Notes: a model not told the origin generated them from the letters alone. A DNA stretch of 64,000 nucleotides from Delphinapterus leucas (GCF_002288925.2 NW_022097993.1:15111692-15175691), one strand, 5' to 3'; positions 12,646 through 24,984 are shown, counted from the stretch's first letter. Made by a program: numbers and translations.

Positions 12646-13213
12646 GGATAAATCCACTATCATAGTTCAAGACTTCAACACCTTACTACAAGCAATGGAG
12701 ATAGCCAACAGACATAAAATCAGAAAAGACATAGTTGAATTCAACAACAGTATCAACTGGATATAATCAACACCTATAGACTCCATTCAACAAAAACATC
12801 CTGTTGAGTTCACTGCAACATACATCAAGGTAGAGCACATTGTGGACCATGAACAAAACTTAAAAGTTTAAAAATAATACAAATCATACAATGTCTATCT
12901 CAGACCACAACAGAATTAAACTAGAAATCAATAACTGATAGATAATTAGAAAATCCTATAAAATGTGGAAATCAAGAAACACATTTTTCAATAACCTATG
13001 GGGCAAGTAAATATTGAGAGAAATTTAAAAATATTTTGAACTAAGTGAAAGTGAAAACACAACTTATCACAATTGTGGTGTAAAGCAAAAGAAGACTTAG
13101 AGGTAATTGATAACATTGAATATATATAATAGAAAAGAAGATACAAAATAAGCTTCCATTTTAGGAAAGTAGAGTAAATTAGATATGAAGTAAGAAGGAG
13201 AAAAATAATAATT

Positions 13214-14520
13214 AGAACATTCTCTAACACCATACACAAAAATAAACTGAAAATGAATTACAGACCTAAATGTAAGACCAGATAGTATAAAACTCTTAGA
13301 GGAAAACGTAGGCAGAACACTCTCTGACATAAATCACAGCAAGATCTTTTTTGATCCACCTCCTAGGGTAATGAAAATAAAAAGAAAAATAAACAAATGG
13401 GACCTAATCAAACTTAAAAGCTTTTGCACAGCAAAGGAAATCATAAACAAAATTAAAAGACAATCCAGAGAATGGGAGAAAATATTTGGAAATGATGTGA
13501 CTGACAAGGAATTAACCTCCAAAATATAGAAACAGCTCATGCATCTCCATAGCAAAAAACCAGGCATTCCAATGAAAAACTGGGTGGGAGATCTAAATAG
13601 ACATTTCTCCAAAGAAGACATACAGATGGCCAAAAGGCACATGAAAAGATGCTCAGCATCACTAATTATTAGTGAAATGCAAATTGATAAAATGAAGTAT
13701 CATCTCACACTGGTCAGAATGACCATCATCAAAAAATCTACAAATGATAAATGCTGGAGAGGGTGTGGAGAAAAGGAAGCCCTCCTAAACTGTTGATGGG
13801 AATGTAAATTGGTACGGCCACTATGGAGAACACTATGAAGGTTCCTTAAAAAGCTGAAAATAGAGCTACCATATGATCCAGCAATCCCGCTCCTGGACAT
13901 ATACCTGGAGAAAATCATAATTCCAAATGATACATGCACCCTAATGTTCACTTCAGTGCTGTTTACAATAGCCAGGACAAGAAAGCAGCCTAAATGTCCA
14001 TCAACAGATGAATGGTTAAAGAAGTTGTGGTACATATATACAGTGGAATATTACTCAGCCACAAAAAGAATGAAATAATGCCATTTGCAGCAACATGGGT
14101 GGACCTAGAGATTGTCGTGCTGAGTGAAGTAAGTCAGAGAAAGACAAATATCATATGATATCGATTATTTGTTGGATCTAAAAAGTATGGTAAAAATTAA
14201 CTTATTTACAAAACAGAAATAGAGTCACAGATGGAGAAAACAAACTTATGGTTACCAGAGGGAATGGTGGGGGAAGGATAAATTGGGAGATAGGGATTGA
14301 CATATACACACCCTTATATATAAAATAGACAACTAATAAAACCTACTGTGTAGCACAAGGAACTCTACTCAATGCTCTGCAATGACCTATATGGGAAAAG
14401 AATCTAAAAAAAGAGTGGATAAGTATATGTACAACTGATTCACTTTTCTGTACAGCAGAAACTAATAGAATATTGTAAATCAACTATACTCCAAGAAAAA
14501 TTAACTTTAAAAAGTAATAA
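13214..14520 (+). mobile_element. 5'-truncated L1 tail (ORF2 3' end and 3' UTR)
   Basis: It starts at 'agaacattctctaacacc' and follows cetartiodactyl L1 ORF2 through the conserved CWRGCGEKE Zn-knuckle-like block (about 13752-13778). It continues past 'agcctaaatgtccatcaaca' near 13987 into the 3' UTR ('gcacaaggaactctactcaa' near 14354) and ends in an A-rich tail at about 14510-14520. The host L1 ORF2 on either side gives 'aataataatta' at 13204-13214 and 'aataataagaatta' at 14515-14529, the likely target duplication. Stops break the frame. It is younger than the L1 it interrupts. Confidence 0.8.
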
Positions 14521-14532
14521 TAAGAATTAGAG

Positions 14533-14733
14533 GGCTTCCCTGGTGGTGCAGTGGTTGAGAGTCCACCTGCCAATGCAGGGGACATGGGGTTTGTGCCCCG
14601 GTCTGGGAAGATCCCACATGCTGCAGAGCGGCTGGACCTGTGAGCCGTGGCCACTGAGCCTGCGTGTCTGGAGCCTGTGCTCCGCAATGGGAGAGGCCAC
14701 AACGTGAGAGGCCCATGTACAGAAAAAAAAAAA
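14533..14733 (+). mobile_element. CHR-2-like SINE with target duplication
   Basis: A short-form CHR SINE runs from 'ggcttccctggtggtgcagt' to a poly(A) run. The 11-bp direct repeat aagaattagag flanks it at 14522-14532 and 14734-14744. The target lies inside the duplicated host sequence at the 3' edge of the preceding L1 tail, so the SINE came in after that tail. Confidence 0.93.
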
Positions 14734-15732
14734 AAGAATTAGAGACAATGACAATGAAATTGAAAGCAGGAAATCTATAGAGAAAATCAATAGATCCAAG
14801 ATTAAAGATCAAGAAAATCAATAAGTTTCTGATCAGGCTAACTAAAAACAAAGAGAGGGAGAGAACATAAATTACTAATATTGGAAATAAAAGAGAGGAT
14901 ATCATTACACATCCAATGCAAATTCAAAGGGTAAAAGAATACTACAAATAACACAAAGCCACCAAATTTGATAACCTAGATGAAATGTACCAATTTCTTG
15001 AAAGACACAATTGCCAAACTCTCTCTAGAAGAAATAGACAATCTCATTAGGCCTATATTTAATGAAATTCAATAGATAATTAATAATCTTCCCAAACAGA
15101 AGTCACCAAGCAAAGACTGGATCACTGGTGAATTATAACAAACCTATATGGAATAAATTTTTTACTAATTCTCTACAGTTTCTTTCAGAAGATAGAAACA
15201 GAGGGAATACTTCCTAACTCATTTTATGAGTCCAGCATCACCCTAATACCAAAACCAAAGACATTATAAGAAAAGAACACTACAGGCTATCTCTTATGAA
15301 TGTAGATGCAAAATCCTCAAGAGACTAGGAAATCATATCCAAGAATATATAAAAAGTATTGTACACCATTATCAATGAGTGGTATTGATCCCAGGTAGGC
15401 AAAGCTTGTTCATTTAAGAATCAATTAATGTAATCCAATATATCTACAAGGAAAAGAAGAAAAGTCTCATAAGTCTATCAATAGATGCAGAAAATATTGA
15501 AAAAAACAAAACAACACAACACCTATTCACCTATTCATGATAACAACTCTCTGTAAGCTAAGAACAGACTGGAAGGCCCTCAACCTGATAAAGAATATCT
15601 ACAAAAATCCTACAGGTAACATCATACTTAATTGTGAGAAACTAAAAGGTTTCCCACTAATATCAGGAACAAAGTAAATATGCCCTCTCTCATGACTCCT
15701 ATTCAATATTTTACTGGAAATACTTGCTAAAG

Positions 15733-15925
15733 CAATGAAAGAAAGAAAGAGAGAAAGAAATAAGAAAGAAAGAAAGAAAGAAAGAAGAAAGAAAGAAAAA
15801 GAAAGAAAGAAAGGGGAGGGAGGAAGGGAGGAAGGAAGGAACGAATGAAAGAAAGAAAGGAGAGAGGAAGGAGAAAGAAAAGAAAATAAAAAGAAATGAA
15901 GAAGAAGCATACAGTTTAGGAAGAA
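15733..15925 (+). repeat. (GAAA)n/(GGAA)n polypurine microsatellite
   Basis: Nearly 190 bases of almost uninterrupted purines on the plus strand are made of GAAA, GAAG and GGGA units. The tract lies exactly where L1 ORF2 normally has the A-rich 'aggaaataaaagg' region, and recognisable ORF2 resumes at about 15930. The microsatellite therefore grew from, and disrupts, the host L1 coding region. A long minus-strand open frame here is only the translated repeat. Confidence 0.9.
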
Positions 15926-18002
15926 AAAAAAAATCCCTTTGTTCACAGATGGCATGATCCTCTGTGTAGAAAATCTAAAAGATTTGGCAAAGAAACAACT
16001 CTTACTAACAAACAATTATAGCAAGGTTACAGAATACTGGGTTAATATACAAAAATCAATCACTTTCCCATATATCAGCAATGAAAAAGAGGAAATTAAA
16101 ATTAAAAATGCAGTGCCATTTTCATTAGCACCCCAAGAAATAAAGTGCTTAGCTATAAATCTAACAAAATATGTACAAAATCTGTTTGAATACAACTACA
16201 AAACTCTGTTGAAAAAAATCAAAGAAGAGCTAAATAAACTGAGAGATATTCCATGTTTGTGGCTAGGAAGACTCAATATTGTCATGATCTTATTTCTTCC
16301 CAATTGATCAATAGGTTCAATGCAATCTCAATAGAAATTTCAGCAAGATATTTTGTAGATATCAGCAAACTGATTCTAAAATTTATATGGAGGAACAAAA
16401 GACCCAGAATTGCCTACAAAATATCAAAGAATTGCAAAGTTGGAAGACTGACACTAACGAACTTTAAGACTTACTATAAATCTATAGTAACCAGACAGTG
16501 AGGTAATGATGAAAAAACAGACAAATAGATAAATGAAACAGGATGTAGAGACCATAAATAGACTCACATAATTATAGTCAACTGATCTTTGACAAAGGAG
16601 CAAAAGAAATACAATGGAACACAGATAGTTTTTTCAACAAATGGTGCTGGAAAAACTAGATATACATATACAAAAATATGAATCTAGACACAGATATTAT
16701 ATGCTTTACAAAAATTAACTCTAAATGGATCATGGATGTAAATGTAAAATGCAAATATATGAAATTTCTACAAGATAACATAGAATAAAATCGAGGTGAC
16801 TTTGGATTTGTCAATGACTTTTTAGGTGTAACATGAAAGACAGAATCCATGAAAGGAATGTTGATAAGCTGAACTTCATTAAAATTAAAACTGTCTGCTC
16901 TGCAAAAGACACTATCAAAAGAATAAAAAGACAAGCCACAGACTGGAATAATATATTGGAAAAACATATCTGATAAAGGACTATTTTCCAAAATGTACAG
17001 AGAACTCTTAAAACTCAACAATAAGAAAAGCAACCTAATTTTAAAATCAGACAAATACCTTAATATCTACCTAACCAAAGAAGATATACAGATGACAAAT
17101 AAGCATATGAAAGGATGCTCCATATCATATGTCATCAGGGAGGTGCAAATGAGTTACCACTATGCTCTTACTTGAACGGCCAAAATTCAGAACATTGACA
17201 ATACCAAAAGCATGAGGAGCAACAGGAACTCTCATTCACTGCTGGTGGGAATGCAAAATGGTAGACCCACTTTTAAGAAGGTTTGGCAGTTTCTTACAAA
17301 AGTAAACATAGAATGAACATATAATCCAGCAATTACTGTCCTTGGTATTTGCTAAAAGACATTGAAAGCTTATGCCTAAACAAAACTTGCACATGGATTT
17401 TAATTAGGGCTTTATTCATAATTGCCAAAACTTGGAAGCAACCATAATGTCTTTCAGTAGGTGCATACATTAATAAACTGGTACATCGAGACAATGAAAT
17501 GTTATTCAGTGCTAAAAAGAAGGTATCAAACCATGAAAAGGCATGGAGAAAACTCAAATACCTATTACTAAACGACAGAAGCCATTCTGAAAAGCTACAT
17601 ACTATGTGATTCCAACTATATGAAATTCTGGAAAAGGCAAAGATATGGAGACGGTAAAAGATCAATGCTTGAAGAGGTTTAGGTGGGAGGGAGGGATGAG
17701 TAGAGGTAGCACCTAGAATTTTTAAGGCAGTGAAAATACTCCATATGATACAATAATGATGTATAGATGCCACTATACATATAGGATGTATAATACCAGA
17801 GTGAACCCTATGTAACTACAGGCTTTGGGTGATAATGGTGTGTGAATGTAGCTTCATCAACTGTAACAAATGTACCATGCTAGTGGTGATGTTGATAATG
17901 GGAGGCTATTCATTTGTGGGGGCAGGATATATATGGGATATTTCTACACTTTCCTCTCAATTTTACTGTGAACCTAAAATTGCTCTAAAAATAACGTCTT
18001 AC

Positions 18003-18720
18003 AATAATACACAAGAATGCAAGTGTGAAGGCATAAAAAATTTATATCTTTGATTACATTAAAATAATCTCATTGGCCACATACTAAATAATTAAAACCC
18101 TATTATGTAGATTAAATACATAAAATTATTCCAAATGTTTACATAAAGAAACAGGCTAAAATGAATAAACCACATACCATTCATTTGAAGAATAAAAACA
18201 AATGCTAATAAATTTTTAAAAATGCTCAAGCTTTTAATCATCAGAGAAATATAAACTGCATCCATGGAATTGGTTAAAAATGTATAATTTCTGGCAACAC
18301 AGTCAGGGAAGATGAGGACTAATAGGAACTCTTAAACACTGCTGGCTGAGATGTATATTAGTACAATCACTTTCGGGAGTTATTTGACACTATGATGTGA
18401 ATTTGAAAATGAAGACACACATACCAGGTAGACATAATGGTTTCTATTCATAATCCTTGAGTAACACCTGAAAAAAAATGTTCATGAAACATAGTCTATA
18501 TTGGTTAAAAATGGGAAAGAATCCAAAGTCCATTGATATGGATAGTGATTTATTTTAGACAATGGAATACTATCCAGCATTGAAAATAAATATATGCTAT
18601 CTATGTATATCAACCTGGGCGAATCCCAGAACATAATGAATATAAAAATAAATAAATAAATACAGAGAGTAGAATATTCTTTCTATAAATGGAATTTATG
18701 CAAAATATTTCTGCCTATTT
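18003..18720 (+). mobile_element. Oldest L1 in the nest, right half
   Basis: This resumes the L1 interrupted at 8760. It holds diverged ORF2 3'-end blocks such as 'aatcatcagagaaatataaa' near 18236 and 'aacactgctggctgagatg' near 18334. A 'gacaatggaatactatccag' block follows near 18559, then an AT-rich 3' UTR. The end is approximate. Confidence 0.65.
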
Positions 18721-20199
18721 TTATCTATGTTAAAGTATAAATACAGTAAAGTATACACACAATAATAAGCTAGGTGGTATGACTATTAGTGTTGGTTATA
18801 CATTGTTTTTGATGTATTCCATGTGGATTTCTAAGTCTTTAAAATTTAAAAAATAAATTTTATTTCAGTCACTTCCTCTGCTTAATATCCACAGTATAAA
18901 CCCTCTAACTCTCATGCTTCAGAAAATATATGCATTCTCCATTTATTTTTGCCAAGCACTTCTCTTTTATGTGTCAATAACGTCTGCTTCCAGTGTGTCA
19001 GCTTTTAACTCTATGAAGATATCTTTCAAATCTACATCTCCAATCTAAACCACTCCCTCACTAATTCTGCATTTCCAATTTCCTGTTGGTTACTGGCAAC
19101 TTCAAGAGTAGTATTTTATTGCATGAGGATCAAACAAGGTTTAGCCACAGCTCATTGAGCATGACTACAATTAGGAAACAATGATATGTAGTCTTTGCTA
19201 GTGCACTGATTTCTCCTATAGTTGTGGTGATTTATGAACTTTTTTGTGATATATAATATATGATGGATCATATATTATAAATATGTATTTCATATGTTTA
19301 TTATTGTGTCTACAAAGCCTTTACCAGAATCCAAGAATAAAGAGTCTCTCATTCTTAAGGGGTAAAATTCTCATTTTAAATGGAATAAAATAGGATCATA
19401 TTCCAAATGACCTGAAACTATTTTCAAGCTTGTTAAATGTGTTTGCATCTTCAGAAGAATAAAAAGGGTAAACTATTCCTTTAACTCATTGTATCTTGAC
19501 TTGAATATCACCAACCAAGAAGAAGTTGAACATATTTCTTTCCTCTGGTCTCCCGCGAGACTTTGTCCCTTTGGATCCTCAGTCTTTCAGACTTAACCCC
19601 CAGACAAATAAAAATAAAAACATGAGCAAAGTTCTTCATTTCATCTTGCTTCTCTAGCACACTAATGCCCATCTCTTTTCATCCTGTACTTTTCTTCATC
19701 ACTTACAGCTTCTACCACCTATTAAAATATTTATTCCTTAACTCATTGAATTTTGTTTTCAACTATATACTTAATCTGGTCTTTTAAGTCTGTAATAAAC
19801 TCTGAACTAAAAATTCAATAGTTTCTTTTTAATGTGCCTCTTATTCAGTTGGTCAGATGTAATGCCAATAGCTATACCTTTCTTCAAAACTCTCTGTTTT
19901 ACTTAATTGCTTTTCTTTGTGTTTATTATTTTTTTCTTCTATGAATACTACTACTCAGTGTATTTTTCTGGTTCTCTTATTCTGCCAGTTTCTAAAATAT
20001 AATCTCCCAGAGGGACTTGAATTTAAGGGGATTTAATTTTTTTTTTCTGGGAACTGATATAACTAATAATGACAATACCTTACATTTGTTTGGTTTGGGG
20101 AACCAAGTATAAATTAAAAAAAAATAATTGAAGTCTATTTTAGACAGCTTAAAAATTTTGCATAAAAATCAGCATAAAACTGAACCTGAGACAGAAGAA
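18721..20199. other. AT-rich DNA, no confidently recognised feature
   Basis: Pyrimidine-rich stretches around 18880-19110 and 19560-20000 vaguely resemble old L2-type LINE fragments, but I cannot support that. No open frame or RNA gene recognised. Confidence 0.4.
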
Positions 20200-21866
20200 T
20201 GGAATGTATGTCACCAAAATTAAGAGTCCTAGGTCTTCTGAGGGTGCTTTATGTTTGGTACCTTGTTTTGGAAGTCTTCCCCTTTCCACTGTCTTCCCCT
20301 AATCATCTCCCTGTATTAATTCTGTTTTCTGGAATTGCACCCCTCACTCCTTGTAGTGGAAGCTGCTGCATCCACTAAAAGGAATTGGAATCTCACTCTC
20401 TTGACATCTTTTGTGTGAGAAATTGTATAGCCAGCAGCATCTGCTGAATGTCTATAGCTTTCTCCTTCACCTGATTTACTGTGACCTCAAAGAGAAGAAG
20501 TGAAGATTCTGGTTTGTTTTGTGACAAAAGAAAGTGGGATATCATTTTGTACTATGAGTGAGATGCTGCCATAACAAAAACCTGAGACATGTGATTCTGA
20601 CTTTGGGATCATGCAGCAGGCAGAAACATGATGAGTCTCAACAAGAAGAAGTTTTGAAGGAAAATGAGAAAAAAATGTTATTGGAAGCTGGGATTAGAGC
20701 TACATTTGTTATGTAGTAGCAGAAAGTTTGACAGTAGTATCATTGATGGTAATGTGGAAGATAGAAAATGTACCAAATAAACTCAGTGGTCAGCTATGAA
20801 GATTTCCTGGTTTCTGCTTACTGCTCATGATAAAATTTGGGAAGAGACATATAATTTAAAGAAAAAAAAACTTTTTATATTCAGTTAGAATTTTCAGGAA
20901 ATATATAGGGCTAGGGCAGTCTCCAGCTAGGGAGATATTTCCAAAGTAATAAATAGTCTCAGAGCAAATATCAAATAAATCCAAAGTACTGCCAGAAAAC
21001 TTGCTCCCTCGGAATCCAGACTATGGCGGAAGGTCCTTCGTTAAGCCCTCAGAAAGATTTAGAGCAAATCTCAAAAGGCTTCTCAGTTTAACAAAAAAGC
21101 CACTAAGAATCTAAGGGCATGCCCCATTGATGCACTTGACTAAAAAACAGTGCTTCTAAACTCTTAAAAGCATTGTCCTATGACTTCCTTACAGGAGAGT
21201 CCAAGGTGGAGAAGGCTTGTCTTCAAGATATTTGTGGGTGTAGATTCTAATAGCATGAAGCATAACATGGCAAATAAGAAATGCACAAAGATTTTAAAGG
21301 AATAATATCAACTTTAATGGGAAGGAACAGAGAAAAGTCAAAGTGAAAAAAGGTCTTTGAATCTCTAAATTCCTGCACACAGAAAAGAGTCTAAAAATTA
21401 TCTAGTTCCATACAGGAGCTACCTTTGATGGAAACAGAAATGTGAATCAGTGGGAAAAACCAAGAACACAGAAGGCAGAATTTAGAGACAAGGAGAAATA
21501 TCACCAGGGACTGGGCCCTAATCAAGAAATTGGCAACACATGCCCAGCTGCATTTTGGAATTGCTAAGGACTAGTCATTGAACGTCTGCTTCCCTGCCAC
21601 CCTTTTTGGGTGGAGAAATGTTGTCTATTACAGTTATCTTACCCAGACCACCATCATATGTTGAATGCATGTTGGGCAGATAAGTTGCCTTTTTGTTTAT
21701 AGGAACAAGAATAACCACATCCAAGTATGTGAAGCAAAGATGAATATCTCTACTACACCCTCTATGATATTTGGACCCTTGAGTCCATGAACATAAGCAA
21801 ATAATTTTTGTTATATGTCACTATGTTCTCAGCATGTCTCTTATGAAGCAATTGTTAAAAGGCCAC
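20200..21866 (+). mobile_element. Probable ancient LTR-retrotransposon internal region
   Basis: The block from about 20500 to 21830 reads like the non-coding internal region of an ERVL-MaLR-type element. Examples are 'gcagaaagtttgacagtagt' near 20720 and 'caggagctacctttgatgga' near 21413. The stretch 'ccaccatcatatgttgaatg' lies near 21650. I base this on recalled similarity only. No LTR pair is visible, no gag, protease or polymerase frame is present, and the 5' limit is uncertain. An alternative is an unnamed DNA transposon, given the inverted repeat it contains. Confidence 0.4.
20966..21114 (+). repeat. Left arm of 148-bp inverted repeat
   Basis: This arm runs from 'aaatatcaaataaatccaaa' to 'cactaagaatcta'. 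Its reverse complement is found at 21867-22010 with only scattered differences, sharing for example 'ggaatccagactatgg' and 'ggcttctcagtttaacaaaa'. About 750 bp separate the arms. Confidence 0.85.
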
Positions 21867-22010
21867 TAGATTCTTACTGGCTTTTTGTTAAACTGAGAAG
21901 CCTTTTGTGATTTACTCTAAATCTGAGGACTTAACAAAGGACTTTCCAACCATAGTCTGGATTCCCAGGGGCCAAGTTTTCTGGTGGTACTTTGGATTTA
22001 TTTGATATTT
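21867..22010 (-). repeat. Right arm of 148-bp inverted repeat
   Basis: This is the reverse complement of 20966-21114. It contains 'ttttgttaaactgagaagcc' and 'ccatagtctggattcc', both complementary to the left arm. Similarity ends sharply on both sides. The arm could be an inverted partial second copy of the same repeat family or the terminal arm of a long-TIR element. Confidence 0.85.
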
Positions 22011-23391
22011 TTTCCTGGAACTATTCTACTTTCAGCAGAATTCTTTGTGTGAGCCACATTCCAGAGTGGTAAACCAGACCAGAAGCAAAGAATGAGTTAT
22101 GTGGGAAAGTAAATCATATTTTTCTAGTATATACAAAATGTGGGCTCCTTATATAACTCACCATTAATCAAGATAACAGCTCTGAGATATAGACATTAAG
22201 TTTCCCTTTATAGAAAAAATAACAAAGATTTGTAGAAATGGCAAAGCCAGATTTCTAATCCAGGTACATTTGACTAGAAACTTTGACTATTCTACTTCAC
22301 CAAAATATTAATGTTCAGGCAGCAGCTTTCCTAAGACATCACCGAGTCTATGGGAGTTCTGTGTCAGGAAGAAAACTGAGCCTCCTAGAAAAAAATCTCT
22401 CCTGCCTGTCAACATGGAGAGGTAGCCTTAGGGAGGAGAAAATTAAGGATGACAAACGTGGAACTTTCTGCACTTTCAGACATATGATTTCCAGAAGACT
22501 TTATACACAGAGGGCAGAAGCAAGAGATAATGCAAAATGATATTATCTCTTTTATTCTATTGATTCTATTCTTCAGATAGTAAGATTGAATCACTTCTCA
22601 TTGTCATTGATTGTTTATCCCTCAAAATTTAACTCAGTATTTATTAAAGTGCTCACTTAGAGGCTATTATTGGGTTATATTTCACAGGGATCAGTTCTTG
22701 GGCCCATCTTTCATTATTTTTCCTTAATTGTGTAATAATGATTATGCTATATTTTCTTCTAATTATAAAATATAAAATGCTTTCCAAAGAGCGCATGTAG
22801 TGGTATGTTTGTAGTGGTATGTATGTGCCATGTGGTATGAAGCACAATGATAAAAAGAATATTAACAGGCATGAATTCATCCTTTAAACTTAATAATAAA
22901 ATAAATATCCATCTTCACTGATAAATAGGGTTAATTTTAAATAGAAAAACATATTTCAAAAGGTCATAGAAAATTAAACAAAATTTCCCACAAAATATGA
23001 TGGACCTCAAGGTTTTACAAATACCACTAAAAGTATAGAAGTTGAAAATAACTCATTTCTGTGCTCTCAGAAAAGGCACAAGACCATATTACAACATGAT
23101 TTATCCAAATGTTTCTCACTTTTCTCTTGTGCTTACTCTATCAGAGCTCTAAACCAGGTTACCTTATGTGATCTTCGCTACTCTTGCAGGTTGGGTTCAC
23201 TGGGAAGAAGTCCCTGAGAAAAAAAGATTGGGGTTCAAGTGGTTTATTTGCAAGAACTCCTGTGTCATCACTGGTTTGGGGTCTGGAGGAATGAGATTGG
23301 GTTTAGAAAGAGGTCAAGGTTTTGTGTGGACCCCTCTGCCAACCTCAGATGATCCTTTGGAGAGCTCAAGAGTTAAAACAGCCCATCAGGA
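22011..23391. other. No recognised feature
   Basis: AT-rich DNA with a small direct repeat around 22797-22823 ('gtagtggtatgt' twice). Open frames of 60-90 residues here have no recognisable domain. Confidence 0.45.
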
Positions 23392-23714
23392 GCCTTCCCT
23401 GGTGGCACAGTGGTTGAGAGTCTGCCTGCTAATGTAGAGGACACGGGTTCGAGTCCTGGTCTGGGAGGATCCCACATGCCGCGGAGCAACTAGGCCCGTG
23501 AGCCACAACTACTGAGCCTGCGCTTCTGGAGTCTGGGCTCCACAACAAGAGAGGCCGCGATAGTGAGATTCCCGTGCACCGCGATGAAGAGTGGCCCCCG
23601 CTTGCCGCAACTAGAGAAAGCCCTTGCACAGAAACAAAGACCCAACACAGCAAAAATAAATAAATAAATTAATAAACTCCTACCCACAACATCTTAAAAA
23701 AAAAAAAAAAAAAC
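23392..23714 (+). mobile_element. Long CHR-1-like tRNA-Glu SINE
   Basis: Unlike the short CHR-2 copies, this one carries the extra 3' segment ('gccgcaactagagaaagccc' near 23603, then 'agacccaacacagc') followed by (TAAA)n and poly(A). The tRNA-derived head keeps a recognisable RNA polymerase III B box, ggttcgagtcc, at 23446-23456. The flanking aaaacag motif on both sides may be a short target duplication. It is not a tRNA gene. Confidence 0.88.
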
Positions 23715-24984
23715 AGTATAGGGAGGCAAATTTAAAACAAACAAACAAACAAACAAAAAACCAGCCTATTAGATGCAGTCCATGTGGCATGCAATTGAAA
23801 AGATGAGGCCTTTCTCCTCCCTCTGCTTGTCTATGGATGTGAGTCCCCCTAAGGAGGGTGACCCTAAGCAGAGTTTCCCTCCTCATTTGAGGTAATCTCT
23901 GAGGTTCAGAGGAGTTTTGTTTGATGATTTGTGTTCTTACTTGAAGGGCGTGTGGCATAAGTGACTCGGGGTAGGAAAAGCTTCTTTTGCCAGTGCCATA
24001 GGTGAGGGATGATTTGGAAAATGTAACATGGATAGCATTAGAATCTGGGATTCTGAACTTTCTGAATCTTTCCCACTGCCATGCACAGTAACTTATTTGT
24101 GGTAGAGACAGGTCCAGGCCCAAAGGTTTTTTTGTAATATTGCAAAGCAGGTCTTCTTGCTTTGCTTATAAACATGCCATGTGTCTTATTTCTGAGTTTT
24201 AAATTAAAAACATATCTGTTATTTACTTTCTCTTTTCTGGGGTTTCCAGATAGTTTAATTAAGTTTTGTTAAAGTAGACAATAAATTTCTGGACCTATTA
24301 TAAACCCCTAGACTTAAAAGAGATTTTTATCTTGATGGGGCTGTCCATATTGAAGCAAGCATAGAAGAGTCAGCTCTATCAATTCTTATACAAGAGCCTT
24401 ATAGTTAAAGAAGGCAGAGCAGGAGAGCCTGTGAAGCTGATTTAAGGCTATCCACATTGCCAGTGGAGACATGGCCTTTTTATGTAGAGTGAATGACAGG
24501 TAATAATTAACTCAAATTGTAATTATGTAATCACCTATACTACTCAAAGCCCTTGTTACATAGGATCTGAAATGATACATAAGGCATTTAAAATAACATA
24601 ATAACCTGCACAGTTTGATCTCAACATTCATTACAGGGCATATAATGACAATTTTAAAAAATATGTTGTCCCACAGAGGTTAAACAATTTTTAAGTGAAT
24701 AAAAACTCTTAATCAATATGGTGATAGTTACTTTCTTATGAAATTATCTTATTTTGTATGACGTTACCTAATGCTAAGGAAAAATAAATGCAGTCATATA
24801 AATTTGAAATAACATTACTTTTTGTTCCCAATGAGATTTCATAAGATATTCCTAGTTAACAATGCAACAATTCTCAGAGAATACAAAAGTAATGTAAATA
24901 TTGGCATTGGCAATAGGTACACAACAAAAGAGTCTGTGCACACATGGATATATGGACAGGTGTGTGTGCATGTGTCTGTGTAGA
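23715..24984. other. No recognised feature; short (AAAC)n run
   Basis: An (AAAC)n run lies at about 23735-23760. A 147-residue minus-strand open frame covers 23680-24123, but its start lies in T/C-rich repeat translation and I see no domain. The rest is AT-rich and unassigned. Confidence 0.45.

Larger units (their letters stand above)
8761..18002 (+). mobile_element. Near-full-length old L1 carrying later insertions
   Basis: One L1 can be followed from its 5' UTR to the end of its 3' UTR. The 5' UTR is at 8761-9168 and about 9268-9890. An ORF1 relic with the coiled-coil segment DKAEERISKLED lies at about 9931-9966. ORF2 relics lie at about 10700-11030, 12646-13213 and 14745-17300. The 3' UTR has its 'gttgataatgggaggctatt' segment near 17892 and ends at 18002. 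It is flanked by aataaaacacaag (8748-8760) and aataatacacaag (18003-18015), a 13-bp target duplication with one mismatch. Frames are broken throughout. Where the reverse transcriptase should have F-A-D-D the sequence encodes F-T-D-G (15942-15953), so the catalytic aspartate pair is lost. After removing the inserted elements about 6 kb remain, close to full L1 length. It is an L1M-type copy; the subfamily is not assigned. Confidence 0.8.

Noticed and set aside
15733..15925. CRISPR-like regular repeats
   Set aside because: Simple tetranucleotide microsatellite with no unique spacers, in mammalian DNA.
15599..16015. 138-residue minus-strand frame rich in Leu, Phe and Ser
   Set aside because: This is the translation of the complement of the GAAA microsatellite inside L1.
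17829..18053. 74-residue plus-strand frame with hydrophobic stretch as a small membrane protein
   Set aside because: It is the L1 3' UTR, identified by the conserved end of the old L1.
23392..23470. tRNA gene suggested by A/B-box-like sequence
   Set aside because: It is the tRNA-Glu-derived head of a SINE with a degenerate cloverleaf and the SINE body attached. The same applies to the other SINE copies.
23680..24123. 147-residue minus-strand open frame
   Set aside because: One end is translated poly(T)/repeat sequence from the SINE tail and the rest has no recognisable domain.
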